NCBI RefSeq assembly: GCF_001269985.1
Contig: NZ_BBZB01000001.1
Coordinates: 868,001 to 932,000, forward strand
Source of the DNA: Pseudoalteromonas sp. '520P1 No. 423'
GTDB lineage: Bacteria > Pseudomonadota > Gammaproteobacteria > Enterobacterales > Alteromonadaceae
Direction of reading: 5' to 3'
DNA length: 64,000 bases
The notes below the pieces were generated by a model. The model was not told the origin of the DNA and did not search any database. It saw only the letters and a program-made list of their open reading frames with translations. This document shows positions 9,644 through 18,505 of this stretch, in pieces (position 1 is the stretch's first letter; the number at the start of each line of letters is the position of its first letter). The position numbers were made by a program, and so were the translations under genes.

Positions 9644-12163
9644 ATGTCTGATCAGGATCCATTTCTAACTCGAGAACAAGAAAAATACGATAACCCAGTT
9701 CCTAGCCGGGAGTTTATTTTAGCACACATGCAAAACCGTACTAAACCTGCGCGTTTTAATGAATTGTGTGAAGAACTCGCTGTGCAAAACGAAGAACGAG
9801 AAATCGGTTTAAAACGTCGTTTACGTGCGATGGAACGCGATGGGCAAATTTTCTTTAACAAACATAAATGTTATTGCATTATTGATGAATCAGAGCTGGT
9901 TAAAGGCAAAGTGATAGGCCATAGAGATGGTTTTGGCTTTTTGGAATTAGAAGCCGGTGGTAAAGACTGGTTTATTCCTAAACATCAAATGAAAACAGTG
10001 CTACATGGCGATGTTGTGCTTGCTAAACCGGCATCAAAAGGTCGTGGTGGTAAATGTGATGCGCGTATAATACGTGTAATTGATGGTCAAAGAGCACCGA
10101 TTGTAGGTCGTTATTTTGTTGATCATGGCATGGCATTAGTGATCCCAGAAGATCCTCGCATCACACAAAATATTATGATTTTGCCAGGTAGTGAAAAAGG
10201 CGCACGCCATAATCAAATGGTGCAAGTTGAAATAACACAAAGACCAAGTCCACGTATGGATGCGGTAGCTAAAGTAATTGAAGTCATCGGCGATCATATG
10301 GCGCCAGGTATGGAAATTGAAGTGGCGCTTCGCAACCATGATATTCCTTATGTGTGGCCTAAAGAAGTTGAAGCACAAGTTGCACCTCTAGCTGATGAAG
10401 TCGAAGAGTCAGCAAAGCTAGGGCGTGTTGATTTACGCGACTTACCATTATTAACAATTGATGGTGAAGATGCGCGAGATTTTGATGATGCGGTTTATTG
10501 TGAACCTAAAAAGTCAGGTGGTTGGCGTTTATGGGTAGCCATTGCAGATGTATCGCATTATGTGCCTAAAGACTCCGCATTAGATGAGGAAGCGATTAAT
10601 CGAGGAAACTCGGTTTATTTTCCTGAGCAAGTGGTACCTATGTTACCGCGTGTATTATCAAATGGCTTATGTTCATTAAATCCTAAAGTAGACCGCTTAT
10701 GTTTAGTTGCGGAAATGACCATTTCAGAAGCGGGTCGTTTATCAGGTTATAAGTTTTATGAAGCCGTGATGAATTCACATGCACGTATGACTTATACTCA
10801 AGTATCTGCAATTTTGAAAGGCGATGAACAACAAATTTCAGCAAGTCAAAATGTTGTGCCGCATTTACAAAATCTATATCAAATGTATTTTGCGCTGAAA
10901 TCAGCCCGCCAAAATCGGGGTGCAATTGAGTTTGAAACAGTAGAGCCTAAGTTCGTATTTAATGCCCATCGTAAAATTGAAGCTGTGACGACAATTGAGC
11001 GTAATGATGCACATAAATTAATTGAAGAATGCATGATTTTAGCAAATGTGTCTGCGGCACGTTTACTTGAAAAACATGAAGCAAGTGCGTTATATCGTGT
11101 TCATGATGAACCAGATCCAGAAAAGCTATCTAACTTTAGAAAGTTCTTAGGTGAGTTAGGCATTGAAAATCCATTGCCTGAAGAGCCAAGCCCTAAAGAA
11201 ATAACACAATGCATCGAAAAACTAGGTAAAAGACCAGAAGTTGAATTGATCCAAGTAATGTTATTACGTTCAATGAAACAAGCTGTTTACCAGTCTGGTA
11301 ATATTGGTCACTTTGGTTTGTCTTTACCTGCTTACGCCCATTTTACTTCACCGATACGTCGTTACCCTGATTTAGTGGTACATCGTGCAATTAAAGGTGT
11401 GGTAAAAGCACAAGGTCAACAGACTTCTGGTGATTATGTTTATAATCCTGATGAAGTAAACCAACTTGGTGAGCTGTGTTCTAAAACTGAGCGCCGTGCC
11501 GATGATGCAACAAGAGAAGTTGCTGATTGGCTAAAATGTGAATTTATGCAAGACCATGTTGGCGATGAATTTACTGGTGTGATTTCATCTGTCACTAGCT
11601 TTGGTTTATTTATTCGTTTAGATGAATTGTATATTGATGGCTTAATTCATATTACGTCACTGACTAATGATTTTTTCCAGTTTGATGGTGCAAAACACTT
11701 ATTAGTGGGTGAAAACTCTAAAAAAGTATATCGCTTAGGTGATAAAGTGCGAGTGAGTGTTGTATCTGTTAGTTTAGAGCAAAGGCGTATTAATCTTGTT
11801 TTAGCTGAAGATGCTGTTGTAGATAGATATGCACGTCGTCGTAAACAAAATGGTAACGCTTCTCCTGTATCACCTCGTAGATATACACCGGCTAATAAAA
11901 GTGTCAGAGAGCAGTTAAAATCTGGAAAAATTCCTAAAATTTCATCTCATAAAAATGATGAAGAAAATCCAGATGAGCAACAAAAAGATACCAGAGATCA
12001 TAAAAAGTCGCCGAGTAAAAATAAAAAACGCAAACCAAATAAACGTAAAACCGCTCAAACTGATTCAAAGGCAGGCAATAAGCAGGCTAAAAAATCGAAA
12101 AACAAGTCTAAAACAAAGAAAAAGCGCCCAGGCAAGAATGCACGTAAGCGTTCTAGTGAATAG
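9644..12163 (+). CDS. rnr: Ribonuclease R
   Basis: The 839-residue exoribonuclease has an N-terminal winged-helix segment, cold-shock domains, the RNB catalytic block with DGEDARDFDDAVY and FTSPIRRYPDL, a C-terminal S1 domain (VGDEFTGVISSVTSFGLFI), and a long Lys/Arg-rich tail of about 100 residues. RNase R degrades structured RNA 3'-5' and takes part in rRNA quality control and trans-translation; basic tails are known to help unwind and bind RNA. rlmB follows after 20 bp, the order seen in E. coli. Confidence 0.97.
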   Translation: MSDQDPFLTREQEKYDNPVPSREFILAHMQNRTKPARFNELCEELAVQNEEREIGLKRRLRAMERDGQIFFNKHKCYCIIDESELVKGKVIGHRDGFGFLELEAGGKDWFIPKHQMKTVLHGDVVLAKPASKGRGGKCDARIIRVIDGQRAPIVGRYFVDHGMALVIPEDPRITQNIMILPGSEKGARHNQMVQVEITQRPSPRMDAVAKVIEVIGDHMAPGMEIEVALRNHDIPYVWPKEVEAQVAPLADEVEESAKLGRVDLRDLPLLTIDGEDARDFDDAVYCEPKKSGGWRLWVAIADVSHYVPKDSALDEEAINRGNSVYFPEQVVPMLPRVLSNGLCSLNPKVDRLCLVAEMTISEAGRLSGYKFYEAVMNSHARMTYTQVSAILKGDEQQISASQNVVPHLQNLYQMYFALKSARQNRGAIEFETVEPKFVFNAHRKIEAVTTIERNDAHKLIEECMILANVSAARLLEKHEASALYRVHDEPDPEKLSNFRKFLGELGIENPLPEEPSPKEITQCIEKLGKRPEVELIQVMLLRSMKQAVYQSGNIGHFGLSLPAYAHFTSPIRRYPDLVVHRAIKGVVKAQGQQTSGDYVYNPDEVNQLGELCSKTERRADDATREVADWLKCEFMQDHVGDEFTGVISSVTSFGLFIRLDELYIDGLIHITSLTNDFFQFDGAKHLLVGENSKKVYRLGDKVRVSVVSVSLEQRRINLVLAEDAVVDRYARRRKQNGNASPVSPRRYTPANKSVREQLKSGKIPKISSHKNDEENPDEQQKDTRDHKKSPSKNKKRKPNKRKTAQTDSKAGNKQAKKSKNKSKTKKKRPGKNARKRSSE

Positions 12164-12183
12164 AGTAGAGGAGATAACAACAA

Positions 12184-12930
12184 GTGAGTAATGAATTAAT
12201 TTTTGGTTTTCATTCAGTAGAAGCAATTTTAAATACTGAACCTGAGCGTTTTATAGAAATTTATGCACTTAAAGGCCGTGATGACAAGCGTTTAACACCA
12301 GTATTAGAAACTGCAAAAGAATTTGGTGTTTCAATTCAGTTTATGCACCGAAAAACCTTAGATGAAAAAGCCAAAGGCGAACAGCATCAAGGTATTATCG
12401 CTAAAGTTAAAGCGGGTAAAAAATTCAGTGAAAAAGATTTAGATATTATTTTAACGAATAAAGCTGAAAAGAACAAAGATGCTTTTTTCTTAATTTTAGA
12501 TGGCATAACAGATCCACATAACTTAGGCGCGTGTTTACGTAGTGCTGATGCTGCCGGTGTTGATGCGATTATAGTACCAAAAGATAACTCAGCAAGATTA
12601 AATGGTGTTGCCCGTAAAGTGGCATGTGGTGCAGCTGAAACCATACCGCTTATTCAAGTAACAAACTTAGCGCGTACTTTAAGAGAAATTAAAGATCAGG
12701 GTGTTTGGGTTGTAGGCACTGCTGGCGAAACTGATACCCATGTATTTGATGCCAAATTAACAGGGCCAGTTGCTATTATTATGGGTGCTGAAGGCACGGG
12801 TATGCGACGTTTAACCCGTGAGCATTGTGACTCATTGGTTAAAATTCCGATGGTTGGCACGGTTTCAAGCTTAAATGTATCAGTCGCAACAGGTATTTGT
12901 TTGTTTGAAGTCTTAAGACAAAGAGGATAG
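12184..12930 (+). CDS. rlmB: 23S rRNA (guanosine-2'-O-)-methyltransferase RlmB
   Basis: The 248-residue SPOUT methyltransferase has an N-terminal RNA-binding domain and the three SPOUT motifs: [30 protein letters not shown] and [15 protein letters not shown]. The family modifies G2251 of 23S rRNA (E. coli numbering). The start is GTG at 12184, preceded by a GAGGAG ribosome-binding site just after the rnr stop. It is probably in one operon with rnr. A copy of a dispersed palindromic repeat begins at its stop codon. Confidence 0.96.
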   Translation: MSNELIFGFHSVEAILNTEPERFIEIYALKGRDDKRLTPVLETAKEFGVSIQFMHRKTLDEKAKGEQHQGIIAKVKAGKKFSEKDLDIILTNKAEKNKDAFFLILDGITDPHNLGACLRSADAAGVDAIIVPKDNSARLNGVARKVACGAAETIPLIQVTNLARTLREIKDQGVWVVGTAGETDTHVFDAKLTGPVAIIMGAEGTGMRRLTREHCDSLVKIPMVGTVSSLNVSVATGICLFEVLRQRG

Positions 12931-12971
12931 ATCTGCTGCGCATTTCTATTGCGGCCACTTGGTGGCGTAAT
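12929..12971 (+). repeat. Dispersed palindromic repeat, family 2, copy 1
   Basis: The block has the core GCTGCGCAT followed about 12 bp later by the palindromic CCACTTGGTGG. Two further copies with the same layout occur as an inverted pair between prkB and radC (39941-40246). It starts at the rlmB stop codon. Confidence 0.65.
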
Positions 12972-12974
12972 TAA

Positions 12975-13005
12975 AAAAAGGGTGATAATGATCTTACCCT
13001 TTTTG
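12975..13005. terminator. Terminator after rlmB
   Basis: AAAAAGGGT and ACCCTTTTT form a stem around a roughly 12-nt loop, followed by T residues. It lies between rlmB and the convergent broken gene and could act in both directions. Confidence 0.75.
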
Positions 13006-13018
13006 TTCTATCGAAAAT

Positions 13019-13621
13019 TTACTCAGCATACTCTTCATTGCTTGAAAATACTTGATAAATTAATTTATGTTTTTCATTTATTTCGATAGTGCCAACTTGT
13101 AGCTTATTCTCATACCAATAGGCATCAATTAAAGCTGGCACTGCTGGTTTGCCTATCAGTGTAAATATATCACTGATATCTTGACCATAACCGGTTGCTA
13201 GATTGTCAATTAAATGAAAAGCAAAGGCGGTTTTTATATCATCATTTGATTGCGCTTGGAGTTTCGTTTGTTAATCGATAATTAATTGCAATTTTTTTTG
13301 TTTAAAAGCAAGCGGTTTTAATATGAGTGATTTTTCTAAATGCTGTTTAGCGAGTCGAAATTTAGCCTGTTTTGTATAGACTAGTGATAAATTGTAATGA
13401 ACAGCATGGTTATTGTTTTCATCTTTATTTAAATAACGAATGATAGCCTGACCATCAACAAGGCCTTCGGATATTGCTTGCCAAAATAGCCTATTAGCAG
13501 CTAAATGCGCCTGTTCTTTATATAAATATTCTAATTTTAAGACAATAAATGACGATTTTTATGCTGAGCTATAACTAGATGAAGTTGAAATTATTAAAAT
13601 GCAAAGTAATCGCCAGATCAT
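13019..13621 (-). pseudogene. Exported TPR-like protein gene broken by two in-frame TAA codons
   Basis: Read on the minus strand from ATG 13621 (AAGGA ribosome-binding site 8 nt upstream), a 201-codon frame runs to TAA at 13019-13021 with no frameshift but two internal TAA stops: codon 21 (13559-13561) directly after a signal-peptide-like MIWRLLCILIIS start, and codon 117 (13271-13273). Between them the product reads as helical and TPR-like (HYNLSLVYTKQAKFRLAKQH). The last third contains IGKPAVPALIDAYW. I do not recognise the family. The clean frame and good start suggest recent inactivation by point mutation. Sequencing errors are an alternative, though two independent substitutions make that less likely. 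Confidence 0.75.
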
Positions 13622-13824
13622 TAGAAATCCTTTTTATTATATATTCTGATTATATTTGAAATTAGAATATACACTGAATTGTTAATTTAATCATTTGGTT
13701 AAGTGTTATTTTAAGTTGCTACTTTAATAAGTGAGTAAATTGAGTTTATGCTTTTGGAATCATTTATTGCATCATTTGCATACAGTGTGTAAAATACGCG
13801 CTCTTTCGACCAACTTAATATTAG

Positions 13825-13879
13825 TTCCTTGCCTTAAATCGACCGGTCGAACGATAAAAGGCTAATTAACCGTAAGGAA
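13825..13879 (+). promoter_or_regulatory. Putative S6:S18 ribosomal protein leader of rpsF operon
   Basis: TTCCTT (13825-13830) pairs with AAGGAA (13874-13879), GCCTT (13831-13835) pairs with AAGGC (13858-13862), and an apical hairpin contains the palindrome TCGACCGGTCGA (13839-13850). The 3' strand carries an unpaired CCG (13870-13872). A bulged CCG between two stems is the known hallmark of the mRNA leader bound by the S6:S18 complex. The outer stem covers the AAGGA ribosome-binding site of rpsF, so binding would block translation. This is based on pairing by eye, not a covariance model. Confidence 0.72.
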
Positions 13880-13884
13880 TACCC

Positions 13885-14238
13885 ATGCGTCATTACGAAA
13901 TCGTATTCATGGTTCATCCAGATCAAAGTGAACAAGTTTCAGGTATGATCGAACGTTACACTGGTTCAATCACTGAAGCTGGCGGTACTATCCACCGTCT
14001 AGAAGATTGGGGTCGTCGTCAACTGGCTTACCCAATAAACAAACTTCATAAAGCACACTATGTTCTTATGAATGTTGAAACAACATCTGAAGTAGTAAGC
14101 GAGCTTGAAACTACTTTCCGTTACAACGATGCAGTTATTCGTAACTTAGTTATCCGTACTAAGAACGTAGTAACAGAAGCTTCTCCTCTTGCAAGAGAAG
14201 AGAAGAAAGAAGCAGCCGCTCCAGCAGCAGCAGTTTAA
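13885..14238 (+). CDS. rpsF: 30S ribosomal protein S6
   Basis: The 117-residue protein shows the S6 pattern [18 protein letters not shown] and the [19 protein letters not shown] block. It binds 16S rRNA together with S18, which is encoded two genes downstream. The C-terminus is Glu/Ala-rich, where E. coli S6 receives glutamate residues from RimK. It is the first gene of rpsF-priB-rpsR-rplI. Confidence 0.98.
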   Translation: MRHYEIVFMVHPDQSEQVSGMIERYTGSITEAGGTIHRLEDWGRRQLAYPINKLHKAHYVLMNVETTSEVVSELETTFRYNDAVIRNLVIRTKNVVTEASPLAREEKKEAAAPAAAV

Positions 14239-14261
14239 TCGTTGTTGAGTAATGTATCTGT

Positions 14262-14603
14262 ATGAATGAGCTGAATATATCTGGTATTTTATGTAAAACG
14301 CCAAAATTTAGCCAAAGCCCGGCGGGTATTCCACACTGTATATTAGTGTTGGAGCACAAGTCACAACAAGTCGAAGCAGGATTTAACCGTAATAGTTATG
14401 TTCGAATTCAAGTTGTTGCCAGTGGTCATTCAATTATGGAACATACTCAAAATTTAGAAGTTGGGCAAGAGTTGGCTATCACGGGATTTTTAAATCGCCA
14501 TGAAGGTCGCAATGGACTAAGTCAATTAGTGCTACATGCTCAACAAATAAACAGAATTAGTTTAGGAGATTTATCTCATGGCACGTTATTTCAGACGTCG
14601 TAA
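14262..14603 (+). CDS. priB: Primosomal replication protein PriB
   Basis: The 113-residue OB-fold protein has [25 protein letters not shown] and the [21 protein letters not shown] segment typical of PriB. It binds single-stranded DNA and PriA during restart of stalled forks. Its 3' end overlaps rpsR by 26 bp, so the two are translationally coupled. The location between rpsF and rpsR is conserved in gammaproteobacteria. Confidence 0.94.
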   Translation: MNELNISGILCKTPKFSQSPAGIPHCILVLEHKSQQVEAGFNRNSYVRIQVVASGHSIMEHTQNLEVGQELAITGFLNRHEGRNGLSQLVLHAQQINRISLGDLSHGTLFQTS

Positions 14604-14805
14604 GTTCTGCCGCTTTAAAGCGGAAGGCGTACAACAAATAGATTATAAAGATCTAGCTACTCTTAGAAACTATGTTACAGAAAGTGGCAAAATCGTACCA
14701 AGCCGTATCACTGGTACAAGCGCAAAATATCAGCGTCAACTAGCTACCGCTATCAAGCGCGCTCGTTACTTAGCCCTTCTTCCATACACTGACTTACATA
14801 AGTAA
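14578..14805 (+). CDS. rpsR: 30S ribosomal protein S18
   Basis: The 75-residue basic protein [13 protein letters not shown] matches S18 over its full length. The ribosome-binding site GGAG lies inside the end of priB, and the gene overlaps priB by 26 bp. S18 pairs with S6 on the platform of the 30S subunit and in leader binding. Confidence 0.98.
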
Positions 14806-14838
14806 GCAGCGGATCAACATTTTTTAAGGTGTGGATAA

Positions 14839-15291
14839 ATGCAAATTATTTTATTAGACAAGATCGCTAATCTAGGTACTCTAGGCGATCAAGTTGCAGT
14901 TAAATCGGGCTATGCTCGTAACTTCCTTTTCCCACAAGGTAAAGCAGTTCCTGCAACTAAAGCAAACATTGAAACTTTTGATGCACGTCGTGCAGAATTA
15001 GAAACTAAGATTGCTGAACAACACGCAGCTGCTGAAACGCGCGCTGAAACTCTTGCTGCATTAGCTGAAGTTACATTAGTATCTAAAGCTGGTGATGAAG
15101 GTAAGTTATTCGGTTCAATCGGTACTCGCGATATCGCTGATGCTATCTCTGCTGTTGGTGTTACAGTTGCTAAATCTGAAGTTCGTCTTCCTCTAGGTAC
15201 TATCCGTGAGTTAGGTGAATTTGACGTAGCAATTCAAGTACACTCAGACGTAACTGCAACTATTAAAGTTGTTGTTATCGCTGAAGCTTAA
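14839..15291 (+). CDS. rplI: 50S ribosomal protein L9
   Basis: The 150-residue protein begins [19 protein letters not shown], the N-terminal L9 fold, followed by the long connecting helix and a C-terminal rRNA-binding domain. Its length matches E. coli L9 (149). It is the last gene of the operon and is followed at once by a strong terminator. Confidence 0.98.
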   Translation: MQIILLDKIANLGTLGDQVAVKSGYARNFLFPQGKAVPATKANIETFDARRAELETKIAEQHAAAETRAETLAALAEVTLVSKAGDEGKLFGSIGTRDIADAISAVGVTVAKSEVRLPLGTIRELGEFDVAIQVHSDVTATIKVVVIAEA

Positions 15292-15326
15292 TTATTAGCT
15301 CACTTTGGTGAGATGATAATTTTGAT

Positions 15327-15355
15327 AAAAGCCGTGTTCTTACACGGCTTTTTTA
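15327..15355 (+). terminator. Intrinsic terminator of the rpsF operon
   Basis: GCCGTGT (15331-15337), loop TTCT-like, ACACGGC (15342-15348), flanked by A on the left and six T on the right. Confidence 0.93.
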
Positions 15356-15638
15356 TTGCCTGTATAAACCTAAACTCAAACCTATAAACTGTTATGTCAT
15401 GCTCCTCGACTTTGTAGATGAGGCTTTAGCCTTATATTCAACCTAAAGTTTCACAATCTCTTTTTAATCAGTTGTTTAACTTATTGCGCATATTTGTTTA
15501 CATCAGCTTCAAGTGGATTAAATTTAAACTTCTTTAATATAATGTTAATACTTGAACAACGCTAACTAAGAATTTTGTACCTGTTATTTTACATATTATA
15601 TAGCGATAAGTTTCAATTAGAATGCTAATGTTAATTGA
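15356..15638. other. Intergenic stretch, nothing recognised
   Basis: This AT-rich stretch after the rplI terminator has no open frame of note, no strong hairpin and no recognisable repeat. It may be decayed sequence belonging to the gene fragment that follows. Confidence 0.5.
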
Positions 15639-15848
15639 AATGATGATAGTTTTAGTTATGCGCCTTTAACTGATATTAAAATCGCTGCCGCAGTAGGATT
15701 TAAAGACTCATTATTAGGTAAGTCGGTAAGTGTTACAGGAGCAGGCGGTGTGCATTATGATGAGGCACTCGGTCTGGCTAATTCTGGTAATAATAGTGGT
15801 TCAGCAACAAAACCAAGATTGGTATTTAAAGGTTGGCAATATCTTTAA
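15639..15848 (+). pseudogene. 3' remnant of an exported surface-type protein gene
   Basis: A 69-codon open frame without a start codon runs from the stop at 15636-15638 to TAA 15846-15848. Its product (AAAVGFKDSLLGKSVSV, then GVHYDEALGLANSGNNSG, ending VFKGWQYL) resembles the C-terminal ends of large exported, pilus- or surface-associated proteins. No upstream part is visible in any frame, so this looks like the tail left by a deletion. The parent family is not identified. A strong hairpin follows, as expected after a gene end. Confidence 0.5.
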
Positions 15849-15856
15849 ATATTATA

Positions 15857-15884
15857 AATATGAGCCTCTTCTGAGGCTCATATT
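15857..15884. terminator. 12-bp perfect hairpin between gene remnant and mrcA
   Basis: AATATGAGCCTC, loop TTCT, GAGGCTCATATT forms a perfect 12-bp stem. It lies 8 bp past the mrcA stop (minus strand) and 9 bp past the plus-strand remnant, so it is probably a bidirectional terminator, although the T-run is poor on both sides. Confidence 0.75.
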
Positions 15885-15891
15885 GTTAAGT

Positions 15892-18372
15892 CTAAAATAG
15901 TTCTTCTTCAATCACTTTGCCTTCACCATCATCTTCAAATATATCTTGTTCGGCTATTTGAGCATATTGTGTAGGAGCAGTGCCTTTAACGAAAAATTCA
16001 AATCGACTTGTATGATCTGTTTTATGGCTTAAAAGACCAGTTTTTAAATCAATTCTGACAGAAACAAGGTCTTCAGGTTGCTCAATTGGTGCTAAAGGCT
16101 GATCTTTTAAGGCGTATTGCATAAATTCAACCCAGGCAGGTTGAGCTGCTCTGGCACCAAATTCATTACCCGTTACTTGGTTTTTCCCTAAGTTAGCATT
16201 ATAACTTGCTTTACCAAGTGATTTACCTGGATTATCAAAGCCTACCCAGGTAGTTGTTAAAATTTTACTATTAAAGCCAGTAAACCAAGCATCTACATAA
16301 TTATTAGTAGTGCCTGTTTTTCCGGATAAGTCTTTTCGTGGACGCTTGTTTAATTTTATTTTCTGCGCTCGCCAACCTGTACCATTCCAACCAGTTTTAT
16401 GTTTCCAACTACCGCCGCCCATAATGGTGCTTGTCATGGCGTTGGCTATTAAAAATGCATTTTGTTTATTGATGACTCTAGGTGCATAATCAAAGCCATC
16501 TCTGATCTCTTGAACATTACATTTAGCACATGCGATTAGTGGCTTAGCCTTAAATAGCTCATTACCAAAAGCATCATCTATTTTACTTATAAAATAAGGT
16601 TCAATTAAGTGGCCGCCATTCGCAAAGGTCGCCATACCAGTAGCCAACTCTAAAGGCGTTAATGATGCGCTACCTAATGCAAGCGTTTCACTTCTATGTA
16701 TATCTTGTGGTTTAAATCCAAAGTTCAATAAATAGTCTGCGGTTTTATTTAAACCCACACCCCGTAATAATCTAACGGAGACTACGTTTTTAGATTGCGC
16801 TAAAGCACGGCGAACACGAATAGGACCATGATATACATCTGGACTATTTCTTGGCCGCCAAGCAACTCCCTGGCTTTTATCCCATTGATGGATCGCGGCA
16901 TCATTCATAATACTTGCTAGCGTGTAGTTATTATCTATTGCCGCTGAATATACAAATGGCTTTATGTTTGAACCAACCTGGCGCTTAGCTTGAGCAGCAC
17001 GATTATATTGACTTAACTGGAAACTATACCCTCCAATAATCGCTAAAATAGCACCATCTTGAGGGTTTAAAGAGACTAAAGCACCTGATGCTTCCGGTAT
17101 CTGACTTAACATATATTGATTATTATCAATACTTTTAAGCCATATTTGGGCACCAACGTTTAGAATATCTAAAGCGACTTTAGGTGGTTTTCCTTGTCTA
17201 TTATTATTGATATAGGGTCTGGCCCACTTTAAACCATCCCACTCAACAGTAATAAATTGACCATCTTTAAGTAATACTTCAATACTAGTTTCAAAAATAT
17301 TAGTCACAATACCAACTTTTAAATCGGCTATTTCTTTTACTGATTTTAAATGCATTAAAATATCAGAGGGGTGCCACGATTCTTCTTTATCAGAATTCCA
17401 TAGGTGAATTTTTGGTCCTCTATAGCCATGTCTTAAATCATATCCTTCTAAATTCTTAGTGACAGCATTTTGCGCAGCTAGCTGCATATCTGACGTTATG
17501 CTTGTATATACATGGTAACCGTTTTTGTAAGCTTCTTCTAAACCATAACGATTTACCATTTCAGCACGTACCATTTCAGAAATATAAGGTGCTGATACTT
17601 CAATTTCAGCTCCATGAAAACGTGCTGTAATAGGTTGTTTTACTGCTGTGTCATATTGGGCTTGAGTGATGTAACTTTCTGTTAACAATCTGCCGAGTAC
17701 TACATTTCTGCGTGCTTTAGCGCGTTTAGGATTTCTGATTGGGTTAAGGGCTGATGGTGCTTTAGGTAAACCCGCTAACATTGCCATTTGCGGTAATGTT
17801 AATTCACTTAATTCTTTACCATAATAAACTTGTGCAGCGGCACCTATGCCAAATGCACGATTACCTAATTCTATTTTATTTAAATATAATACCAATATCT
17901 CATCTTTGGATAATAATCGTTCGATATGCATTGCTATAAAGATTTCTTTTACCTTACGAATATATGCTTTTTCACGGGTTAAAAAGAAGTTACGTGCTAA
18001 TTGCATTGTTATTGTACTTGCACCTTGTTTTTTTTCTCCTGTGGTAATTAATACAATAGCCGAACGTACTATGCCTATAGGATCTATGCCAAAATGGTCA
18101 TAAAAACGATTATCCTCGGTTGCTAAAAATGCATCAATAAGAGGTTGGGGGATTTGGTCAATTGATACAGGAATTCGACGCTTTTCACCAAACTGATTAA
18201 TAAGCTTGCCATCTTTTGTGTATACAAGCATAGGTGTCTGTAATTGAACGTCTTTTAAAACTGAAACGCTCGGAATATCCGACTTCACATAAAAATAGAG
18301 TCCAACTAGGGTTAAAAGACCTAATATGCTCGATATGATAATGAAACGTAAAATATTTTTTAACAAAGTCAC
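15892..18372 (-). CDS. mrcA: Penicillin-binding protein 1A (bifunctional transglycosylase/transpeptidase)
   Basis: The 826-residue class A PBP has an N-terminal membrane anchor (about residues 7-29), a GT51 glycosyltransferase domain with the catalytic ATEDNRFYDHFG block (E86) and GASTITMQLARN, an OB-like insert, and a transpeptidase domain with SxxK at S468-K471, SxN at S527-N529 and KTGT at 685-688. It polymerises and cross-links peptidoglycan. The start is GTG with an AGGG ribosome-binding site about 8 nt upstream. It is divergent from pilM, the conserved ponA/mrcA-pilMNOPQ layout of gammaproteobacteria. Confidence 0.96.
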   Translation of the reverse strand: MTLLKNILRFIIISSILGLLTLVGLYFYVKSDIPSVSVLKDVQLQTPMLVYTKDGKLINQFGEKRRIPVSIDQIPQPLIDAFLATEDNRFYDHFGIDPIGIVRSAIVLITTGEKKQGASTITMQLARNFFLTREKAYIRKVKEIFIAMHIERLLSKDEILVLYLNKIELGNRAFGIGAAAQVYYGKELSELTLPQMAMLAGLPKAPSALNPIRNPKRAKARRNVVLGRLLTESYITQAQYDTAVKQPITARFHGAEIEVSAPYISEMVRAEMVNRYGLEEAYKNGYHVYTSITSDMQLAAQNAVTKNLEGYDLRHGYRGPKIHLWNSDKEESWHPSDILMHLKSVKEIADLKVGIVTNIFETSIEVLLKDGQFITVEWDGLKWARPYINNNRQGKPPKVALDILNVGAQIWLKSIDNNQYMLSQIPEASGALVSLNPQDGAILAIIGGYSFQLSQYNRAAQAKRQVGSNIKPFVYSAAIDNNYTLASIMNDAAIHQWDKSQGVAWRPRNSPDVYHGPIRVRRALAQSKNVVSVRLLRGVGLNKTADYLLNFGFKPQDIHRSETLALGSASLTPLELATGMATFANGGHLIEPYFISKIDDAFGNELFKAKPLIACAKCNVQEIRDGFDYAPRVINKQNAFLIANAMTSTIMGGGSWKHKTGWNGTGWRAQKIKLNKRPRKDLSGKTGTTNNYVDAWFTGFNSKILTTTWVGFDNPGKSLGKASYNANLGKNQVTGNEFGARAAQPAWVEFMQYALKDQPLAPIEQPEDLVSVRIDLKTGLLSHKTDHTSRFEFFVKGTAPTQYAQIAEQDIFEDDGEGKVIEEELF

Positions 18373-18505
18373 TTAATTTTCCCTAAATAAACTCCCATTT
18401 TGGGGGTAAGGCTGCTAGTATATATCGATTAATAAATGAATAAAATTTTTTCGCTACATTTTATAAGCTTATTATAATTATAAAAAAAAGGATTAGCGTT
18501 GGGTT

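Noticed and set aside
11955..12191. Lys-rich plus-strand frame overlapping the end of rnr
   Set aside because: It is an alternate-frame reading of the basic tail of RNase R and crosses into the rlmB start. Nothing suggests that it is translated.
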